A DNA stretch of 64,000 nt, taken from the NCBI RefSeq assembly GCF_002746455.1, contig NZ_NWUW01000018.1:29819-93818 (forward strand), written 5' to 3'. This document shows, piece after piece, positions 48,869-58,205 of the stretch. Position numbers and translations under genes: made by a program. The DNA is from Bacillus fungorum (GTDB lineage Bacteria; Bacillota; Bacilli; Bacillales; Bacillaceae_G). Within the stretch, counting starts at the first letter, position 1, and every line of letters starts with the position of its first letter. The notes under the pieces were generated by a model. It saw nothing but the letters and a program-made list of their open reading frames with translations. It was not told where the DNA came from and searched no databases.

Positions 48869-49726
48869 ATGAGAGGGAAACATATTTTCATTATTACTGC
48901 ACTAATAAGTATATTAATGCTATCTGCTTGCGGACAAAAAAATAGCTCAGCTACAATCGCTACAGCAACAGACTCAACCATTACGAAGAGCGACTTCGAA
49001 AAGCAGTTAAAAGATCGTTACGGAAAAGACATGCTATATGAAATGATGGCACAAGACGTTATCACGAAAAAATATAAAGTATCTGACGATGATGTGGATA
49101 AAGAAGTACAAAAAGCGAAAAAGCAATATGGGGATCAATTCACAGCAGTACTAGAAAACAATCGTTTGAAAGATGAAGCTGATTTCAAAAATCAAATTAA
49201 GTTCAAACTTGCTATGAATGAAGCGATTAAGAAAAGTGTTACAGAAAAAGACGTGAAAGACCACTATAAACCAGAAATTAAAGCGAGTCACATTTTAGTA
49301 AGTGACGAAAATGAAGCAAAAGAAATAAAGAAAAGATTAGATGCTGGTGCTTCATTTGAAGAATTAGCAAAACAAGAATCGCAAGATCTACTATCAAAAG
49401 ATAAAGGCGGAGACCTCGGATACTTCAATTCCGGTACAACGACACCTGAATTTGAAACAGCTGCCTATAAACTAAAGGTCGGACAAATTAGCAATCCCGT
49501 TAAATCACCAAACGGTTATCATATTATTAAATTAACTGATAAAAAAGATTTAAAGCCTTTTGATGAAGTGAAAGACTCTATTCGCAAACACTTAGAAGAA
49601 GAACGTCTCGCTGACCCTATATTCAGCAAAAAACTATTACAAGACGAATTAAAAAAAGCAAATATTAAAATAAACGACAGTGACTTGGAAGATACGTTTA
49701 CTCTTGTACATGAGCAAGGGAATTGA
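48869..49726 (+). CDS. prsA: PrsA foldase lipoprotein
   Basis: The 285-residue protein has a lipoprotein signal with lipobox LSAC (Cys 21), an N-terminal chaperone part and a parvulin domain (KASHILVSDENEAKEI to SPNGYHIIKLTDKK, about residues 135-230). It assists folding of exported proteins on the outer face of the membrane. The B. cereus group has several PrsA paralogues; which one this is was not settled. Confidence 0.93.
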   Translation: MRGKHIFIITALISILMLSACGQKNSSATIATATDSTITKSDFEKQLKDRYGKDMLYEMMAQDVITKKYKVSDDDVDKEVQKAKKQYGDQFTAVLENNRLKDEADFKNQIKFKLAMNEAIKKSVTEKDVKDHYKPEIKASHILVSDENEAKEIKKRLDAGASFEELAKQESQDLLSKDKGGDLGYFNSGTTTPEFETAAYKLKVGQISNPVKSPNGYHIIKLTDKKDLKPFDEVKDSIRKHLEEERLADPIFSKKLLQDELKKANIKINDSDLEDTFTLVHEQGN

Positions 49727-49772
49727 AAAAGCACCACCTTATATTTGTAAAATATAAGGTGGTGCTTTTTAT
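49726..49772. terminator. bidirectional terminator prsA / cvfB
   Basis: AAAAAGCACCACCTTATATTT and its complement form a 20-bp stem with a tiny loop between convergent genes. Confidence 0.93.
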
Positions 49773-49777
49773 TTCCT

Positions 49778-50632
49778 TTATTTCTTAAAGTAAGTCCATC
49801 CTTCTTCTTGATAAACCTTTTCTTCCTTCATCAACTTACCAAGCGCACGCTTAAATGCAGCTTTACTCATATTGAAGCGTTCTTTAATGTCTTCTGGGTA
49901 ACTCTTATCCCAAAACGGCATTGCTCCGCCTCGTTCTTCCATATATGCATAAATTACTGCAGCATCATCTTCCATACCCTCTTCTTTACGAGGAAGAAGC
50001 GAAATGTTAATTGTACCGTCATCTTTCACATCGATAATACGGCCAGTTACACGTTCACCGATACGGACTTGTTCTTTTCTTTCAGTATGGTGTAAGAAAG
50101 CACGGAAATGCTCATCAGTTAGTATGAATGAACCAACTTGAAGTGAACGATATACACGTCCATTTACGTTTTTATTACGCATAGATGGCGTCGCATCTAC
50201 GATAATTTCTTGCATATCGCTGTCTCTTGCCGGAAGAGCGATAAGACGATCACGATTCGTTAATTTTAACGTACAATATAATTCGTCGCCTACTTCTGGC
50301 CATACTGGCATATAAATCGGGAACTCATCAGCTGGAATTAGTATATCTTTTGATACACCAATATCAACAAACACACCTAAACTAGGAATAACTTCTACAA
50401 CCTTTACCCAGTTCCAATCATATGTTGTAATGATTGGCTCCTTCATTGTCGCTGAAATACGATTTTGGTGATCAAGGTATAAGAATACATCAATCGTATC
50501 GCCTTCTTCAATTTCTCCAGCTAATTCGTTTTTATGTAGGAAGATTTCTTCTTCTTCATTCCCAACCATATATCCGATTTCCGTTTCGCGTAAAACAGTT
50601 ACCTGTTCAATCGATCCTATTTGTAAATACAT
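49778..50632 (-). CDS. cvfB: CvfB/YitL-type S1 RNA-binding protein
   Basis: The 284-residue protein has tandem S1-like beta barrels (LQIGSIEQVTVLRETEIGYMV; VIPSLGVFVDIGVSKDILIP; GERVTGRIIDVKDDGTINISL) and a C-terminal winged-helix (YPEDIKERFNMSKAAFKRALGKL). CvfB affects virulence-factor expression in Staphylococcus aureus by binding RNA. It lies next to a YajQ gene as in B. subtilis (yitL-yitK). Confidence 0.88.
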   Translation of the reverse strand: MYLQIGSIEQVTVLRETEIGYMVGNEEEEIFLHKNELAGEIEEGDTIDVFLYLDHQNRISATMKEPIITTYDWNWVKVVEVIPSLGVFVDIGVSKDILIPADEFPIYMPVWPEVGDELYCTLKLTNRDRLIALPARDSDMQEIIVDATPSMRNKNVNGRVYRSLQVGSFILTDEHFRAFLHHTERKEQVRIGERVTGRIIDVKDDGTINISLLPRKEEGMEDDAAVIYAYMEERGGAMPFWDKSYPEDIKERFNMSKAAFKRALGKLMKEEKVYQEEGWTYFKK

Positions 50633-50870
50633 ATTTTTTAATTCCCTTCTCTATATATAAAATTAACTTTTTTATCTTTTTATCATTCCAAACAAAAGTT
50701 AATTATAACACGATTCTTCCTTTATTTGTCCAACTGCCCAAAATTCACTATAATAAAATGAGGTTACATCATTATAAGTATGAAAACACTTAAGTCTAAG
50801 CTCGTTTTCAGCTATACTTTAGTATGTACAGTACATAAAAAGATTAGAAATTTATTTGGAGGTGCTAACT

Positions 50871-51362
50871 ATGGCAAAAGACAGTTCTTTTGACATCGTT
50901 TCGAAAGTAGAATTACCTGAAGTAACAAACGCAATTAACATCGCTTTAAAGGAAATCCAAAACCGCTATGACTTTAAAGGAAGTAAAAGTGATATTAAAT
51001 TAGAAAAAGAAGTACTTGTTTTAACTTCTGACGACGAGTTCAAATTAGACCAAGTAAAAGACGTTCTAATTTCTAAACTTGTAAAACGTAACGTTCCAAT
51101 TAAAAACTTAGATTACGGAAAAGTCGAGGCTGCTACTGGTAACACAGTTCGCCAACGCGCAACACTTCAACAAGGTATCGATAAAGATAACGCGAAAAAA
51201 ATTAACAACATCATTAAAGAAATGAAATTAAAAGTAAAAACACAAGTACAAGACGATCAAGTACGTGTTACAGCGAAAAGCCGTGATGACTTACAAGCAG
51301 TTATCGCAGCAGTTCGCAGCGCTGATTTACCGATTGACGTACAATTTATTAACTACCGCTAA
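50871..51362 (+). CDS. YajQ family nucleotide-binding protein (YitK)
   Basis: The 163-residue protein [20 protein letters not shown] shows the YajQ pattern: [38 protein letters not shown] and [17 protein letters not shown]. Homologues bind cyclic di-GMP or nucleic acids. The ATG at 50871 follows GGAGGTG. It is divergent from cvfB. Confidence 0.92.
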   Translation: MAKDSSFDIVSKVELPEVTNAINIALKEIQNRYDFKGSKSDIKLEKEVLVLTSDDEFKLDQVKDVLISKLVKRNVPIKNLDYGKVEAATGNTVRQRATLQQGIDKDNAKKINNIIKEMKLKVKTQVQDDQVRVTAKSRDDLQAVIAAVRSADLPIDVQFINYR

Positions 51363-51365
51363 AAA

Positions 51366-51397
51366 GAAAAACTCCTCTAATGAGAGGAGTTTTTCTT
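51366..51397 (+). terminator. terminator after the YajQ gene
   Basis: AAAAACTCCTCT and AGAGGAGTTTTT form a hairpin with a T run. Confidence 0.9.
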
Positions 51398-51694
51398 TTT
51401 GTCATGTAGGAACAATATGACAAGGACAAGAGGGTATTTGCGGTGAGAATTGCTGAGCAAACAGAGTCTATTCATACGAATATCTTACAGGTGACCGCGT
51501 GGTTAGACTAGGTCTCATTGTAGAATTTTTTTATACATGGAATTGAGCATGTCCTTTTAAAAATAAGGAAAAGACTTCTTAGGACGTTTCCCTTCAACTT
51601 GAATCACTTTCCTTATCAATTGAATCCCAAACCAAAGTCACCACAACTACCTCCATAAACAAAAATCTCTCTCCCTAATCAAGCGTAACAATTT
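51398..51694. other. gene-free stretch, possible decayed DNA
   Basis: No ORF of credible length. A short run beginning GTG 51443 (VRIAEQTESIHTNILQ) reads like protein but stops after 22 codons, so it could be a remnant. I recognise nothing in it. Confidence 0.35.
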
Positions 51695-51742
51695 ATGAGT
51701 ATAAGAATATTTTCCACCCTTCAATGTAATGTAAAATTAATA
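51695..51742. repeat. 48-bp direct repeat, copy 1
   Basis: Aligns without gaps to 53135-53182 in the same orientation, with about seven differences. The block AATGTAATGTAAAATTA is identical in both. It lies 54 bp upstream of the decayed lipoprotein gene. Confidence 0.75.
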
Positions 51743-51796
51743 AGGGATCTTATTTTGTGAAAAAAAGTTAATTATAAAAGAGTTAGAAGTGGTTAT

Positions 51797-52119
51797 TTGA
51801 AGAAGTTAATATTATGTTTTTTATTGGCTATATTCTCTCTAAATATTAAAGGATGTTCTAATAATATGACTACACTAAAGGATAAATCTAATTGCATTCA
51901 CAAAGCTTGGTACAAAAAAACTACGTTATGTAATAATTTAAAGAAACACTAAATAGTTGATGATAAAGGTCATAAAAAAAACACTTTAAGTTTCCTTCCT
52001 CTTACTTGAACCATCTTAATTTTAATATGGAAGGAAAAGAAATATAAATTGTTAATAAGGATGCAGATTTCAAAATAGAAAGTACGTTAAGTAAACTTTC
52101 ATTCAAAAATTCATATTAA
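51797..52119 (+). pseudogene. decayed small lipoprotein gene
   Basis: From TTG 51797 the frame encodes a lipoprotein-like signal (LKKLILCFLLAIFSLNIKGC) and a 51-residue peptide ending at TAA 51950-51952. The same frame continues IVDDKGHKKNTLSFLPLT to another stop. A shifted frame from ATG 52027 gives MEGKEI, a stop, then IVNKDADFKIESTLSKLSF to TAA 52117-52119. Together they read like one secreted lipoprotein with two stops and a frameshift. A functional 51-residue peptide cannot be excluded. Confidence 0.55.
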
Positions 52120-52224
52120 GTAATAATATTTTAGAATCAAGTTTATAAAAAATATTAAGAGGTTTATACGTGTAAAACCTACGGGAACTTTTCCTGTGGG
52201 TTTTCTTGTACTATAAGTAGTTAT

Positions 52225-53109
52225 TTAGCAATTATGTTTTTCGAAATATCCTTCTTTAATTATTTGTAATTTTTTTTCGCTTTTGGTTAATTCAAATATA
52301 AATAACGCTTTTTTCATGCTATTAGCAACTTCTTCTTTATTAGATTGTTTAAGCTTTAATAAATTCGAACCTTTTTCATAGTATAGTTCACCCAATAAGT
52401 ATAAAGTATTTAGATTAATAGCTAATTTGATACCCTTATCAATGTATTTTTTTGCTTCTTCGTATTGATATGTGTAACTTAAACATTTTGCTAAATTATA
52501 AATGATTTTTAATTTAATTTCTTTATCTCTAGGAAAATCTAACTTATCAAAATTATTTAAACATCTTTTTAATATATTTATACTCTCTTTATATTCTTTA
52601 TTTTCCGCATGAAATATAGCCATTGTCTGCATAATATCTATTTCTCTCTCTGTTAAAAAATCAATATTCGTTACAGTTATTTTTAATGCATTATTCAAAA
52701 GAGTTAGAGCCGTTTTTATTGAGTTATTCACACGATATATAGCAATTGCTTCATGCCATATTAGAAATTGTTTATCTTCTTTCATTCGAAAATTATTTAA
52801 GTTTTTTTCTTTTGTTACTATTTCATAAAGCTCTTTATATTGATGTTGTCTTATGCAATCCTTCATTACACATTTTACATTTTCTATATATTTAAATTTT
52901 TTGTTTTGAGTTAGTGCAAATATATTATTCGGATCAATACCAAGTCTTTCTGATAATTGATATAACAATATGCTAGATGGATAAATCACACCTTTTTCGA
53001 TCTTGCTAATTTGACTTTGTGAACATATTCCATGACATAATTCGGATTGTGATATATTTTTTTTAATTCTAAGTTCTTTAATGGTAATACCCAAATCGTA
53101 AAATTCCAT
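52225..53109 (-). CDS. PlcR-like RNPP transcriptional regulator
   Basis: The 294-residue protein has an N-terminal helix-turn-helix (ELRIKKNISQSELCHGICSQ, SQISKIEKGVIYPSS) followed by five or more TPR-like helical pairs (KEYKESINILKRCLNNF, YQYEEAKKYIDKGIKLA). Length and layout match PlcR and its paralogues, which bind an imported signalling peptide made by a neighbouring papR-like gene. No intact papR-like gene was found next to it; only a decayed lipoprotein gene lies convergent. The Opp system at 28-34 kb could import a ligand. The gene is AT-richer than its neighbours. Confidence 0.85.
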   Translation of the reverse strand: MEFYDLGITIKELRIKKNISQSELCHGICSQSQISKIEKGVIYPSSILLYQLSERLGIDPNNIFALTQNKKFKYIENVKCVMKDCIRQHQYKELYEIVTKEKNLNNFRMKEDKQFLIWHEAIAIYRVNNSIKTALTLLNNALKITVTNIDFLTEREIDIMQTMAIFHAENKEYKESINILKRCLNNFDKLDFPRDKEIKLKIIYNLAKCLSYTYQYEEAKKYIDKGIKLAINLNTLYLLGELYYEKGSNLLKLKQSNKEEVANSMKKALFIFELTKSEKKLQIIKEGYFEKHNC

Positions 53110-53134
53110 TTTCTCTCCTCAAATATACCCCTTA

Positions 53135-53182
53135 ATGAGTATAAAATTATTTTTCATCTTTTAATGTAATGTAAAATTAGTA
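53135..53182. repeat. 48-bp direct repeat, copy 2
   Basis: About 85 per cent identical to 51695-51742. It starts 26 bp upstream of the regulator start codon, where its promoter or operator should lie. TTTTA-N8-TAAAA symmetry is present around the shared core. Confidence 0.75.
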
Positions 53183-53387
53183 CAGTTGCAATTATTGTTT
53201 CTTCTATTGTTCTTTTCACTTCTTTGCTCAGATGCATTTCGAGGCATGAGTCTTACTTCACAGAAAAACAGGTTAAGGAGAAAGTCTTCTCTTTAACCCG
53301 GTCCCTCCTCATTAGGGAACTTTTCATACTTATTAAGAGCAACGCCTTACCTTAAACTGAAGACGAACTACTAAAAGAAACCATTAC

Positions 53388-54689
53388 TCATTTCCGTCTC
53401 TTTTTAACCGCAATTAAAAAAGCAATAAATAATACGTTCACACCGACTATTAAGGAGATAAATAACCAATTTACACCTGTTTCTCCATTAACTTTATACA
53501 CATTTGATTCTTCACGCTTTAAAACGAGATAAAACTTTCCGTTTTCTTCTCTTATAATTTCATCTTCTAACAATCCTCTTAACTCTTGTTTTTCACCAAT
53601 CGTACTTTCAGGTAAAGCAACTTTTTGTGTTTCTTTCGTATTATTAATTGCTACTAATGTTACTTCATCTTTATACTTTCGTTTCATTATACTCATTCCA
53701 TCTTTATCATACAAAAGCTCAAACGTACCGCGCCTTAGGGACTGTCTCATTTGTCTAAGCTCACCGAGTTTCGTTATGTGCTGCATAAACTTTTCATCTG
53801 ATTTGAAATCCATTAATCGCCTATTATCCGGAATACCCCCTCCATCTAATGCAATTTCAGTCCCGTAATAAAAATTCGGAATGCCTGGTGATGTTAATAA
53901 GTAAGTGAGTGCCAATTTTAAACGAGATGGTGGATAATACATATTTTCTTTTGCAATACGAGCAAATCTTTTTGTATCTTGATTGTCTAAAAATGTGACG
54001 GATTCCCCTTCTTCTTTGCTCACATCATATAAAGATTTCACCGATACATCCGCTTTTGAAAACGATTCTACTATTTTTTCGTTATATTCACTATTTTCTT
54101 TTGTCATAATACGAAAATCTTTCTTTATCACTTGCATATCTTTTTGCACGCCATACCAAAAAGCATCCGACTTTTTTTCACTATGTATCACGTAACTTCC
54201 ATCTAAATCGACTTCTTTGATCCACCATTTCATCGAGTCGATAACTTGTTGTTCGTTTTCTCCAAGCGGAAATTGAAATACAACTTTCATTCCTTTTTCG
54301 TGAGCTTCTTTTATAAGTTCTTTCACATCATTTTCTGTACCGAAATGTTCATTTACCTTCTGAAAATTGCGCACGTCTAACCCATCGTACTTTCCACTTT
54401 CAAAAAGTGGTGAAAGCATAATAGCGGTAAATCCCATTTCTTTTATGTAATCCAGTCTTTTTATAACGCCTCTTATATCTCCGCCCTGATATCCCTCTAA
54501 ATTACCAACTTCTAACTGTTTGTCATTTTTCGGTTCTCCATTATTGAAGCGATCAATCATAATGGAATATATAACTTCGTCCCGCCACTCTCTTTTTTCG
54601 TCTCCAAAAGTATGTATTGGTACAAACAAAACGACAGCTAAACAAAAACAAATGAATAGTTTCCTAGTATGTATTTTCCCCACACGCAT
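53388..54689 (-). CDS. membrane-anchored alpha-amylase-fold protein, probably catalytically inactive
   Basis: The 433-residue protein has a signal peptide (LFICFCLAVVLFVPIHTFG), a GH13-like barrel (EVIYSIMIDRFNNG, YQGGDIRGVIKRLDYIKEMGFTAIMLSP) and a C-terminal anchor helix (WLFISLIVGVNVLFIAFLIAV) followed by KKRRK. The catalytic regions are degenerate: region I is VVFQFPLG instead of D-x-x-x-NH, region II is DLDGSYVIHS with no nucleophile Asp, the general-acid Glu is not evident, and region IV reads FLDNQD where NHD is usual. It probably binds carbohydrate rather than hydrolysing it. Confidence 0.8.
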   Translation of the reverse strand: MRVGKIHTRKLFICFCLAVVLFVPIHTFGDEKREWRDEVIYSIMIDRFNNGEPKNDKQLEVGNLEGYQGGDIRGVIKRLDYIKEMGFTAIMLSPLFESGKYDGLDVRNFQKVNEHFGTENDVKELIKEAHEKGMKVVFQFPLGENEQQVIDSMKWWIKEVDLDGSYVIHSEKKSDAFWYGVQKDMQVIKKDFRIMTKENSEYNEKIVESFSKADVSVKSLYDVSKEEGESVTFLDNQDTKRFARIAKENMYYPPSRLKLALTYLLTSPGIPNFYYGTEIALDGGGIPDNRRLMDFKSDEKFMQHITKLGELRQMRQSLRRGTFELLYDKDGMSIMKRKYKDEVTLVAINNTKETQKVALPESTIGEKQELRGLLEDEIIREENGKFYLVLKREESNVYKVNGETGVNWLFISLIVGVNVLFIAFLIAVKKRRK

Positions 54690-54775
54690 CCCCCATGTTT
54701 TTTAATTGTAAGAATATTATACCAATTATCAGAACGAATCGTATACGTTGATTTTATTCTCCTTAAAATATTTCA

Positions 54776-54792
54776 TGTTAGATTTTATAACA
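54776..54792 (+). promoter_or_regulatory. TnrA/GlnR box upstream of amt
   Basis: TGTTAGATTTTATAACA fits the TnrA/GlnR consensus TGTNANAWWWTNTNACA at every fixed position. It lies about 110 bp before the ammonium transporter start and upstream of its promoter, the activating arrangement for TnrA. Confidence 0.8.
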
Positions 54793-54820
54793 TAAAACTG
54801 AAAGTTTTCTGAATTTTTAG

Positions 54821-54849
54821 TTGATTTTCCATTTCATTTCGAATATGAT
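54821..54849 (+). promoter_or_regulatory. sigma-A promoter of amt
   Basis: TTGATT and TATGAT are separated by 17 bp, about 54 bp before the start codon. Confidence 0.65.
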
Positions 54850-54902
54850 ATGAAACATAACAAATTGATGTTATTTTTCCTAACATTACAGGAGGAGAGA
54901 GA

Positions 54903-56135
54903 ATGAATACGGGAGATACAGTTTTTATGTTTGTAACGACAGTAATGGTTATGTTAATGACACCAGGATTGGCACTTTTTTACGGGGGCATGGTTCGCAG
55001 TAAAAACGTACTCAGTACGACAATGCATAGTTACAGCGCAATGGCTATCGTTTCAATTCAGTGGATTGTGATCGGTTATTCTTTATCGTTCGGACCAGAT
55101 TGGCACGGACTTATCGGTACACTCGATTGGTTCGGTTTAAACGGAGTTACCTACGCACCAAATCCAGACTACTCATCTACTATTCCTCACAATTTATTTA
55201 TGATGTTTCAACTCATGTTCGCCATTTTAACTCCCGCTTTAATTTCAGGTGCATTCGCCGAAAGAATGCGATTTTCAGCTTTCCTTATTTTCATCCTTCT
55301 ATGGACAACAATCGTTTACAACCCTGTCGCTCATTGGGTATGGGGCGTTGGCGGATGGCTAAGAGAACTTGGCGTGTTAGACTTCGCTGGTGGTAACGTC
55401 GTTCATATTACATCTGGTGTTGCTGGTCTTGTATTAGCTATTTTCCTTGGAAAACGAAAAAACATAAACGGTTCGTCTCCTCATCATTTACCATTTACAA
55501 TGCTAGGTGCAGGCTTACTATGGTTCGGCTGGTTCGGTTTTAACGTCGGAAGCGCATTATCTTTAAATGACGTAGCTTTAACTGCATTTATTAATACAAA
55601 TATAGCCGCCGCTGCCTCAGCATTAACTTGGATGCTTTCAGAGTGGTTCTTCCAATCAAAACCGACTGCGATGGGAGCTGCTTGTGGTGTAGTTTCCGGT
55701 TTAGTCGCTATTACACCAGCTTGCGGGTTCGTTACACTTTTCTCCGCGCTTCTTATCGGAGCGATTGGCGGCGTATTATGCTTCGGAGCGGTCTTTTTCT
55801 TAAAAACAAAATTCGGATATGACGATACACTCGATGCATTTGGATGCCACGGCATCGGAGGAACTTGGGGCGGTATTGCGACAGGACTATTTGCAACTAC
55901 TTCTGTAAACGGCGATGGTGCTAATGGATTATTTTACGGAAACGCCGCTTTACTATTTAAACAACTTGTAGCGATTGGAGCAACATATGCATTTACAATT
56001 ATCATGACGTACGCCATGATTAAAGTTATTAACTTCTTCCTCCCTGTTCGGGTAGATGAGCACGAAGAACATATGGGACTTGATATTTCGATGCACGGGG
56101 AGAAAGCTTATGAGTATACGGAGCGAGTGAACTAA
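54903..56135 (+). CDS. amt: ammonium transporter
   Basis: The 410-residue protein has eleven predicted membrane helices and the Amt/Rh blocks GLALFYGGMVRSKNVLS, WHGLIGTLDWF, GGNVVHITSGVAGLVLA and FGCHGIGGTWGGIATGLF with the two pore histidines. It takes up ammonium at low external nitrogen. No glnK follows; a terminator comes right after. The TnrA/GlnR box upstream suggests control by nitrogen status. Confidence 0.96.
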   Translation: MNTGDTVFMFVTTVMVMLMTPGLALFYGGMVRSKNVLSTTMHSYSAMAIVSIQWIVIGYSLSFGPDWHGLIGTLDWFGLNGVTYAPNPDYSSTIPHNLFMMFQLMFAILTPALISGAFAERMRFSAFLIFILLWTTIVYNPVAHWVWGVGGWLRELGVLDFAGGNVVHITSGVAGLVLAIFLGKRKNINGSSPHHLPFTMLGAGLLWFGWFGFNVGSALSLNDVALTAFINTNIAAAASALTWMLSEWFFQSKPTAMGAACGVVSGLVAITPACGFVTLFSALLIGAIGGVLCFGAVFFLKTKFGYDDTLDAFGCHGIGGTWGGIATGLFATTSVNGDGANGLFYGNAALLFKQLVAIGATYAFTIIMTYAMIKVINFFLPVRVDEHEEHMGLDISMHGEKAYEYTERVN

Positions 56136-56136
56136 A

Positions 56137-56178
56137 AAAGAGATGCAATCTATTAGTAGTAGATTGCATCTCTTTTTA
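56137..56178 (+). terminator. amt terminator
   Basis: AGAGATGCAATCTA and TAGATTGCATCTCT form a stem flanked by A and T runs. Confidence 0.9.
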
Positions 56179-56288
56179 TTGTATTTGTTGGTGGTATACC
56201 CCACTTAGTATTACCTTAAATATATCAGCGATTCTTTCAATATATCGACGTTCCGACATAATTCAGACGTAAAATACCCTCGCGTAAC

Positions 56289-56594
56289 TTATGAATCACC
56301 GTATTTTCTTTTATTCGTACTTAAGATAATAAGAAACGCCACAGCTATTACTGCTAAAAAGCGCACTGGATTAAACGGTGTTCCTATCGTTTCATTAAAA
56401 CGATGATAAATAAAAGGGATCATCTCAATTACCATTAGCCCCATCGCAATTTTAAATGTCTCAGCCATCGCTTTGTTTTTTATAAACGTAGCGCGCTCAT
56501 CACCTTGTTTCCCAATCGCTATAAACATTTTTATCATAGCAAACACTACAAATAAAAAGACACTTAACGCAACAATAAAAATAGCAACATCCAT
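56289..56594 (-). CDS. three-TM membrane protein of unknown function
   Basis: A 101-residue protein with hydrophobic helices at about residues 2-26 (VAIFIVALSVFLFVVFAMI), 48-62 (FKIAMGLMVIEMIPF) and 77-92 (FLAVIAVAFLIILS), and a basic tail. A short gene that stands alone between amt and katA. I do not recognise the family. Confidence 0.65.
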   Translation of the reverse strand: MDVAIFIVALSVFLFVVFAMIKMFIAIGKQGDERATFIKNKAMAETFKIAMGLMVIEMIPFIYHRFNETIGTPFNPVRFLAVIAVAFLIILSTNKRKYGDS

Positions 56595-56713
56595 TCAATA
56601 CACCTCTTTTATGTAAAACTCATTTGACAAAAGTATAACACCTTTTACCCCGTATATAAAAAATCTTTTACACAAAAAAAGACGACCGTTTAATAACAGT
56701 CGTCTTTTCCTAT

Positions 56714-58180
56714 TTATTTCGGAGCATTTCCTACATATTGCGTAATATCAACATTTAACGATTGTGCTAAACGCATACCGTACTCTTGATCTGCACGGAA
56801 GAAGTTACAAACAGCTAGTAATTTCGTGCGCTCATTTACGTCTTTTAAGTCATTTGTTAAGTTTGCAATTAAGTTGTCTTGCTCTTCTTTAGAGAATGAA
56901 CGGTAACGCTCACCTGCTTGTTTGAAATCATTTGGTTTGTCAATTTTCTCACGAGATACATAGCCTTCTACTTTCATAGTTGAATCGCGGTAAGCTTTGT
57001 CTTCAACTGGATTTTCAGCATGACGGCTCGGTTCGTAGTTGATTGTAGATGGGTTTTGATTCATTTGCATCGCACCATCACGTTGTTGGTTATGAACAGC
57101 TGCGTATGGACAGTTTACAGGAATTTGTAAGTAATTTGCACCAAGACGGTAACGCTGTGTATCTGGGTAAGAGAATAAACGACCTTGTAATAATTTATCT
57201 TCAGATGGCTCAATACCATTTACAGTTGCACTTGGAGAGAACGCCACTTGCTCTACTTCCGCAAAAAAGTTTTTCGGATTACGATTTAACGTCATCATCC
57301 CCACTTCCATTAATGGGAAACGATCTTCTGGCCATACTTTCGTTGGATCTAATGGATCGAAATCTAAAGAATCCGTTTCTTCTAGTTGCATCACTTGTAC
57401 GTGTAAATCCCACTTCGGATAATTTCCTTTTTCGATTGCATCGAACAAGTCACGAGTTGCATGGTTGAAGTCTTTTCCTTGTACTTCTTGCACTTCTTTT
57501 GCACTTAAGTTACGTACACCTTGCTGTGGTTTCCAGTGATATTTAATGTAGACGATTTTACCTTCTGCATTAATCCATTTAAATGAGTGTACACCGAAAC
57601 CTTCCATTTCGCGGTAGTTTGCTGGTGTACCATAATCAGAGAATACCCATGTCATCATATGTGTAGATTCTGGACTTAACGTCATGAAATCCCAGTAACG
57701 ATCTGGTGTTTGAATATTCGTATCAGGTGCTGGTTTTAAAGAATGCACCATATCAGGGAATTTAATTGCATCACGAATGAAGAAGACTGGTAAATGGTTA
57801 CCTACGATATCGTAATTTCCTTCTTCTGTATAAAATTTAACAGCGAACCCACGCGGGTCACGAGCTGTTTCCGGAGAACCTTGACCATGAATAACCGTCG
57901 AGAAACGAACGAATACAGGTGTTTCAGTTCCTTCATTTTGTAAAAATGCTGCCTTTGTATATTGCTTCATGCTATTTTTCGTTACGAATACACCGTGAGC
58001 ACCTGCACCACGTGCATGCACAACGCGCTCTGGAATACGTTCACGATCAAAATGCGCAAGTTTTTCTACTAAATGATAGTCTTCTAACAATACCGGTCCA
58101 CGGCGACCAGCTGTACGAGAATTTTGGTTATCTCCAACCGGAGCACCTTGGTTTGTTGTTAAGCGATTATTTGGATTCAT
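56714..58180 (-). CDS. katA: haem catalase
   Basis: The 488-residue monofunctional catalase has the active-site His 55 in RIPERVVHARGAGAHG, the Asn in EGNYDIVGNHLPVFF and the haem-ligand Tyr in FSYPDTQRYRLGANY. The small-subunit length is typical of the vegetative enzyme. It breaks down H2O2. It lies 58 bp after the broken hemH on the same strand, and a PerR-type box overlaps its -10. Confidence 0.96.
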   Translation of the reverse strand: MNPNNRLTTNQGAPVGDNQNSRTAGRRGPVLLEDYHLVEKLAHFDRERIPERVVHARGAGAHGVFVTKNSMKQYTKAAFLQNEGTETPVFVRFSTVIHGQGSPETARDPRGFAVKFYTEEGNYDIVGNHLPVFFIRDAIKFPDMVHSLKPAPDTNIQTPDRYWDFMTLSPESTHMMTWVFSDYGTPANYREMEGFGVHSFKWINAEGKIVYIKYHWKPQQGVRNLSAKEVQEVQGKDFNHATRDLFDAIEKGNYPKWDLHVQVMQLEETDSLDFDPLDPTKVWPEDRFPLMEVGMMTLNRNPKNFFAEVEQVAFSPSATVNGIEPSEDKLLQGRLFSYPDTQRYRLGANYLQIPVNCPYAAVHNQQRDGAMQMNQNPSTINYEPSRHAENPVEDKAYRDSTMKVEGYVSREKIDKPNDFKQAGERYRSFSKEEQDNLIANLTNDLKDVNERTKLLAVCNFFRADQEYGMRLAQSLNVDITQYVGNAPK

Positions 58181-58205
58181 CAGGGGGATCCTCCTCTTTA
58201 CTTCA

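Noticed and set aside
51797..51952. A papR-type signalling peptide gene for the nearby PlcR-like regulator
   Set aside because: It does not end with a PapR-like C-terminal heptapeptide, it carries a lipobox-like cysteine, and it continues as a broken longer frame.
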